In this document: piece after piece, positions 61,233-63,719 of the stretch
Position numbering within the stretch: the stretch's first letter is position 1
How the letters are laid out: each line of letters starts with the position of its first letter
DNA from: Micromonospora citrea
GTDB lineage: Bacteria; Actinomycetota; Actinomycetes; Mycobacteriales; Micromonosporaceae
Assembly: GCF_900090315.1 (NCBI RefSeq)
Contig: NZ_FMHZ01000001.1
Location: 1-63,719, forward strand
Direction of reading: 5' to 3'
Length of the DNA stretch: 63,719 nucleotides
Translations under genes and position numbers: made by a program
Notes under the pieces: generated by a model
Told to the model about the DNA's origin: nothing
Databases searched by the model: none
The model's input: only the letters and a program-made list of their open reading frames with translations

Positions 61233-62608
61233 TCCTTCTGCTGGTGAGCGCGAAGCGCCAATCTTCCCCCGACTCGGCCCCCCGGCGCGGAGTGAGCAAT
61301 CGATGGAGGCTGAGCAAAACCCCGAGACAAACAGGAACTTAAGTACTCACCTTGAGACGCCAAGCGGGGGGGGAAGAAATTCCCGGTCTCGATCTGGGCG
61401 GCGGCGATGGACTCGACGTCGGTCAGGAGCACCTCGCGGGCCCGCTCGGCAGCCTGGCGTAGCTGGACCCGGCGGGCGAGCGCGGCGTGGTCGACCACGC
61501 CGGCGGTACGGGCGACGAGCGCATCGACGTCGTCCTGCGCGGCAGCCAGAAGCGCCAGGGCGTGCTGCAGCAGCTCGTCGAGCACCAGCAGAGCGAGGGG
61601 CACGTAGGGGGCGCGGGCGGCCGGGTCACGATGCACCGGCGCGAGGTCGAACTCGGCGCGGTCGTTGTACCGGCCCAACTCAGTGCGCTGGGCCAGGGAC
61701 AGCCGGCGGCCCTGCCGGGTCCGCACCGCCCACCCGAGAGCCTCACACCGGGCCCACGCCGCGGTGACCGCGCGGGGCGTGCAGTCGGCCAGCTCCGCCG
61801 AGCGGGCGCGGCCAGGCAGGGCACGACGCCCGGAGCGGTAGTCGGCGTCGACGGCCAGCACGCCGGCGACCCTGGGCAGCATCGAGGGGCGGCCACGCCT
61901 GGACACCCGCGCCGCCGCATCCCGAGCGAGCAGGTCCGCCAGCAGCTCCACCGCACGGCCGCGACCGCCACCGGCTGCGTACGACTCCACCGTGGTCCGC
62001 AGCCGATCCACCCACGCGGCCAACTCGGCCACCCAGTCGTCGGCCCCGGCACGCTCGGCAAGAAGCACGAACCGCTGCTCGACAGCGGCGGCCTCGGCGG
62101 CTTGGTCCCGCTCGAACGCGGCGCGGGCGGCGGCCAACCACGAGTAGCCACACAGCCAGCACGTCGGCGACGGATCCGGCTCACCGCACGCCGCGCATGC
62201 CCGATCGGCGTCGTCGACGACATCCACGGCGGCGCGCAGCTCGGCCGCCGCGCGGCGGCGTTCCCGCTCCGTGCGAGCTCGCCAGCAGGACATGCACAGT
62301 GCGTCCGAACCGTCGCCGTCGCGGGGCAGGCCCTGCCGGTCCACGCCGGCGGCCGCGCACGGCGCACACGGCGTTTGGACACCGGTGGGGTAGACCGGTC
62401 GGCGGCGGGCACCCGCGGGGGCGACGAGGCGGGTCTGCCCGGTGCGGGTCGTCTCGACCAGCAGTGCCGGGCGGGCCAGGTGCACCGTGCAGCGATCACG
62501 GCCGGGGGCGGCGAGCACTGCGCGGCCGACGGTGGCGCAGACCGGGCAGTGCCCGGCTGCGGCCACCCGGTCGGCGGGCAGCGTGCTCAGGTGCGGTGCC
62601 GTCATCAT
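60926..62608 (-). CDS. candidate replication protein: zinc ribbons plus winged HTH (probably frameshifted)
   Basis: Open frame of 560 residues from ATG 62608. Residues 1-150 have several zinc ribbons (HCPVCATVG, TPCAPCAAAG, LCMSCWRA, ACAACGEPD, CWLCGY). About 225-300 looks like a winged HTH (ELADCTPRAVTAAWARCEAL, GWAVRTRQGRRLSLAQRTEL). At about residue 412 (GNFFPPR) the coding strand has eight C; after this the codon use becomes AT-rich and later overlaps the better-coding 208-aa frame, so the last about 150 residues are probably not genuine. A one-base change gives FFPPPLGVSR then stop at 61347. Likely the replication initiator. Confidence 0.6.
   Translation of the reverse strand: MMTAPHLSTLPADRVAAAGHCPVCATVGRAVLAAPGRDRCTVHLARPALLVETTRTGQTRLVAPAGARRRPVYPTGVQTPCAPCAAAGVDRQGLPRDGDGSDALCMSCWRARTERERRRAAAELRAAVDVVDDADRACAACGEPDPSPTCWLCGYSWLAAARAAFERDQAAEAAAVEQRFVLLAERAGADDWVAELAAWVDRLRTTVESYAAGGGRGRAVELLADLLARDAAARVSRRGRPSMLPRVAGVLAVDADYRSGRRALPGRARSAELADCTPRAVTAAWARCEALGWAVRTRQGRRLSLAQRTELGRYNDRAEFDLAPVHRDPAARAPYVPLALLVLDELLQHALALLAAAQDDVDALVARTAGVVDHAALARRVQLRQAAERAREVLLTDVESIAAAQIETGNFFPPRLASQGEYLSSCLSRGFAQPPSIAHSAPGGRVGGRLALRAHQQKECHDPYGVLGRSRGRVRRYGGLGPLRSGPDGRTTWHGPHSGLGNGCRRHPRPGWRQPSGLGSVRAGQCRTCSTGSGRAVAAGSCSTRRTGRWATYGRCSTSR
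61366..61373. repeat. homopolymer run of eight G inside the Rep-like gene
   Basis: Plus strand GCGGGGGGGGAAG. The run sits exactly where coding quality of the 560-aa frame collapses. It could be a sequencing miscount, a phase-variable tract or a programmed frameshift site. Confidence 0.6.
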
Positions 62609-63058
62609 CGCGGCACCGCCGCAGACCGAGCAGGCGTGCGTCCTGAGCCAAGTTCAGCGGCCGCGATTGCGGCAGCAACGCGCGAGGGGACTGGGCGTGG
62701 ACAAGCGTCGCCGCGACACGCGGAAAAGGTGTCGAGAGACAAAAGTGCACCCAGCCCGGAGGTGGGTGCTATGGTGTCCTCCGAGCTTGTTGGAGCCTCA
62801 GACCCCGTCCTCGCGGCCAAACGAAACAGGGGTGTGGGGCTCTCTTGCTGTCTGCAGTTAGGGGTTGAGCGCGGGCGCTCCCTCAAGATCAAAGTCCGGA
62901 TATAACCCGTGGATCTTACGGCGATCATCGCCGCCGTGGGGACACCAACACGCGCCGTCGCGGACGGTCCTATGTAGATCGCCGGCCTCATTCGGTACAT
63001 ATCGGGACGAGCCGGACGGCACTGCGGCGTAACGGTTTTCGGGCGTGGGCAGCGCGAC
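62609..63058. other. gene-free stretch upstream of the Rep-like gene, possible origin region
   Basis: About 450 bp without a supported gene. Contains a 7-bp inverted repeat GCACCCA/TGGGTGC (62747-62769) and moderately AT-rich parts (GGATATAACCCGTGGATC near 62897; CATTCGGTACATATCGG near 62988). No iterons or clear DnaA boxes found. Position next to a Rep-like gene makes it the first place to look for an origin. Confidence 0.4.
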
Positions 63059-63088
63059 GGGCGGCCCGGCGTGACGGGCCGCCCGTGC
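63059..63088. terminator. hairpin ending the wrap-around operon
   Basis: 11-bp perfect stem ACGGGCGGCCC/GGGCCGCCCGT with 8-nt loop, 16 nt beyond the stop of the last operon gene (63105). No T tract. Confidence 0.65.
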
Positions 63089-63104
63089 GCGACGTTGAGG
63101 CTCC

Positions 63105-63359
63105 TCACGCAGGCAGGTGGATGGTGTCGCAGTACAGGGCGGTGCCGTCGCCGTCGTGGACGTACAGCTCGCCGAACCGGTCGGCGGGGCCGTCGACGGC
63201 GTCGAGCAGCCGCTGCGCCTGGCGGCACGCGGCGTCGATGTCGCGGGCGGTGAAGTAGACGACGGTTTGCGGGGTGTCGACCTCGGGGTCGTTTACGACA
63301 TCGAGGCGGTACTCGTCGGTGGTGCCGGTGACGTAGGTGGCGAACGGACGGTGGGTCAT
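63105..63359 (-). CDS. hypothetical protein, 84 aa
   Basis: ATG 63359 overlapping the previous stop (ATGA); the frame to 63452 is extension without a site. Small alpha/beta protein (FATYVTGTTDEYRLDVVNDP; TVVYFTARDIDAACRQAQRL; GTALYCDTIHLPA). Last gene of the sigma-led operon if the molecule is circular. Not recognised. Confidence 0.7.
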   Translation of the reverse strand: MTHRPFATYVTGTTDEYRLDVVNDPEVDTPQTVVYFTARDIDAACRQAQRLLDAVDGPADRFGELYVHDGDGTALYCDTIHLPA

Positions 63360-63719
63360 CGGGTCACCGCCGGGGTGTGTGGGGCGTAGCCAACGGCGTA
63401 GGGCCCGTCGTCGTAGGACCAGGTCCAGCGCAGTCGCCGGCTGGTGAGCCACGCGCCGGCGCGGCCGGCGAGGTCGCGGTGCCAGCGGCGGGTACGCCCG
63501 TCGCCGCCGCCGTCGGTGGTGAACGCGAGCAGGGCGTAGCCGCCGGGGGTCCCGGCGTCGGGTTCGCCGGGGTGCCGTCCGCCGGCGACGGGGAAGTGCA
63601 CGCTGGCGAGGGCGCCGACGCCCTGCTCCGGCAGGGTTTGCAGCATGTGGATCCGGCCGTGGTCGACCAGGTGCCAGCGGCCGTCGAGGGGTAGACCGAG
63701 CACGGTGCGGGCTGCGGCG
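63356..63719 (-). CDS. 3' part of the 139-aa gene that spans the window ends
   Basis: Open to the right edge; the first complete codons read AAARTVLGLPLDGRWHLVDH. It continues the partial gene at 56-1 in frame. Ends in TSRRLRWTWSYDDGPYAVGY…. Moderately Trp/Gly-rich, no membrane helix, no family recognised. GTG 63703 is an unlikely start because no ribosome-binding site precedes it. Confidence 0.7.
   Translation of the reverse strand, partial: AAARTVLGLPLDGRWHLVDHGRIHMLQTLPEQGVGALASVHFPVAGGRHPGEPDAGTPGGYALLAFTTDGGGDGRTRRWHRDLAGRAGAWLTSRRLRWTWSYDDGPYAVGYAPHTPAVTR

Noticed and set aside
61340..61360. AAGGTGAGTACT on the minus strand resembling a splice donor next to the gene break
   Set aside because: No intron features (group I or II) could be made out, and the spacing to the next frame is too short.
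1..63719. CRISPR arrays, tRNA/rRNA genes, insertion sequences
   Set aside because: Read for on both strands; no regularly spaced repeats, tRNA-like arms or transposase motifs were found.

Overview
The window looks like one complete circular conjugative replicon of 63,719 bp from a high-GC actinomycete, most likely a plasmid, or the circular form of an integrative element, of a Micromonosporaceae-type host. The host call is inference from the very high GC with G/C third codon positions, frequent GTG starts, 4-nt ATGA/GTGA overlaps and the gene families present. Circularity is read from the sequence: the partial minus-strand gene at the left edge (56 to 1) continues without a frame break into the partial minus-strand gene at the right edge (63719 to 63356), giving a coherent 139-residue protein. 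No insertion sequence, rRNA, tRNA or CRISPR array was recognised.

Layout. (1) A tightly packed minus-strand operon starts with an ECF-type sigma factor at 12.4 kb, runs left to base 1 and wraps to 63.1 kb. In order it encodes the sigma factor, an Lsr2-type DNA-binding protein, a GGDEF-domain protein, small zinc-motif and membrane proteins, a DUF2637/SpdB-like coiled-coil membrane protein, a zinc-finger membrane protein, two FtsK/SpoIIIE-family DNA pumps (one TraB-like), a Pycsar-effector-like membrane protein and two small genes. A remarkable array of hairpins, three with the same heptanucleotide loop, lies directly upstream of the sigma gene. (2) 12.7-14.2 kb: GntR regulator plus PP2C phosphatase. 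(3) 14.3-18.1 kb: small zinc-motif proteins, a solitary recombinase-like DNA-binding protein, a giant hairpin and a candidate defence nuclease. (4) 18.2-25.9 kb: a 2507-residue primase-like/methylase/helicase fusion with a well-supported gene embedded in another frame; then a 1.1-kb non-coding stretch bounded by a duplication of the fusion gene's 3' end.

(5) 27-31 kb: Abi/HEPN-like gene, then a minus-strand MobC, relaxase and accessory-protein operon with a candidate oriT upstream. (6) 31.4-41.9 kb: type IV secretion module (transglycosylase/M23 hydrolase, VirB8-like proteins, VirB6/TrbL-like, SCO6880-type, VirB4-like ATPase, VirD4/TraG coupling protein, DUF4913). (7) 42-44.3 kb: TrkH/TrkA potassium uptake pair. 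(8) 44.3-50.8 kb: unknown genes, a tyrosine recombinase with a cluster of inverted repeats beside it, and an XRE regulator with operators. (9) 50.9-55.6 kb: a helicase-nuclease fusion (candidate defence gene), then ParA/ParB with two copies of a palindrome that is a strong parS candidate. (10) 55.8-63.1 kb: PIN/antitoxin pair, a prim-pol mini-operon, a P-loop kinase, a KfrA-like coiled-coil protein and a likely replication gene that appears split at a run of eight G.

Taken together: replication (prim-pol and the split Rep-like gene), partition (ParAB/parS), multimer resolution or integration (tyrosine recombinase), and two mechanistically different transfer machineries on one molecule: an FtsK/TraB dsDNA pump operon and a relaxase/T4SS. 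The sigma-led operon combining GGDEF, Lsr2-like, SpdB-like, two translocases and a Pycsar-effector-like protein is the best candidate for an undescribed system.
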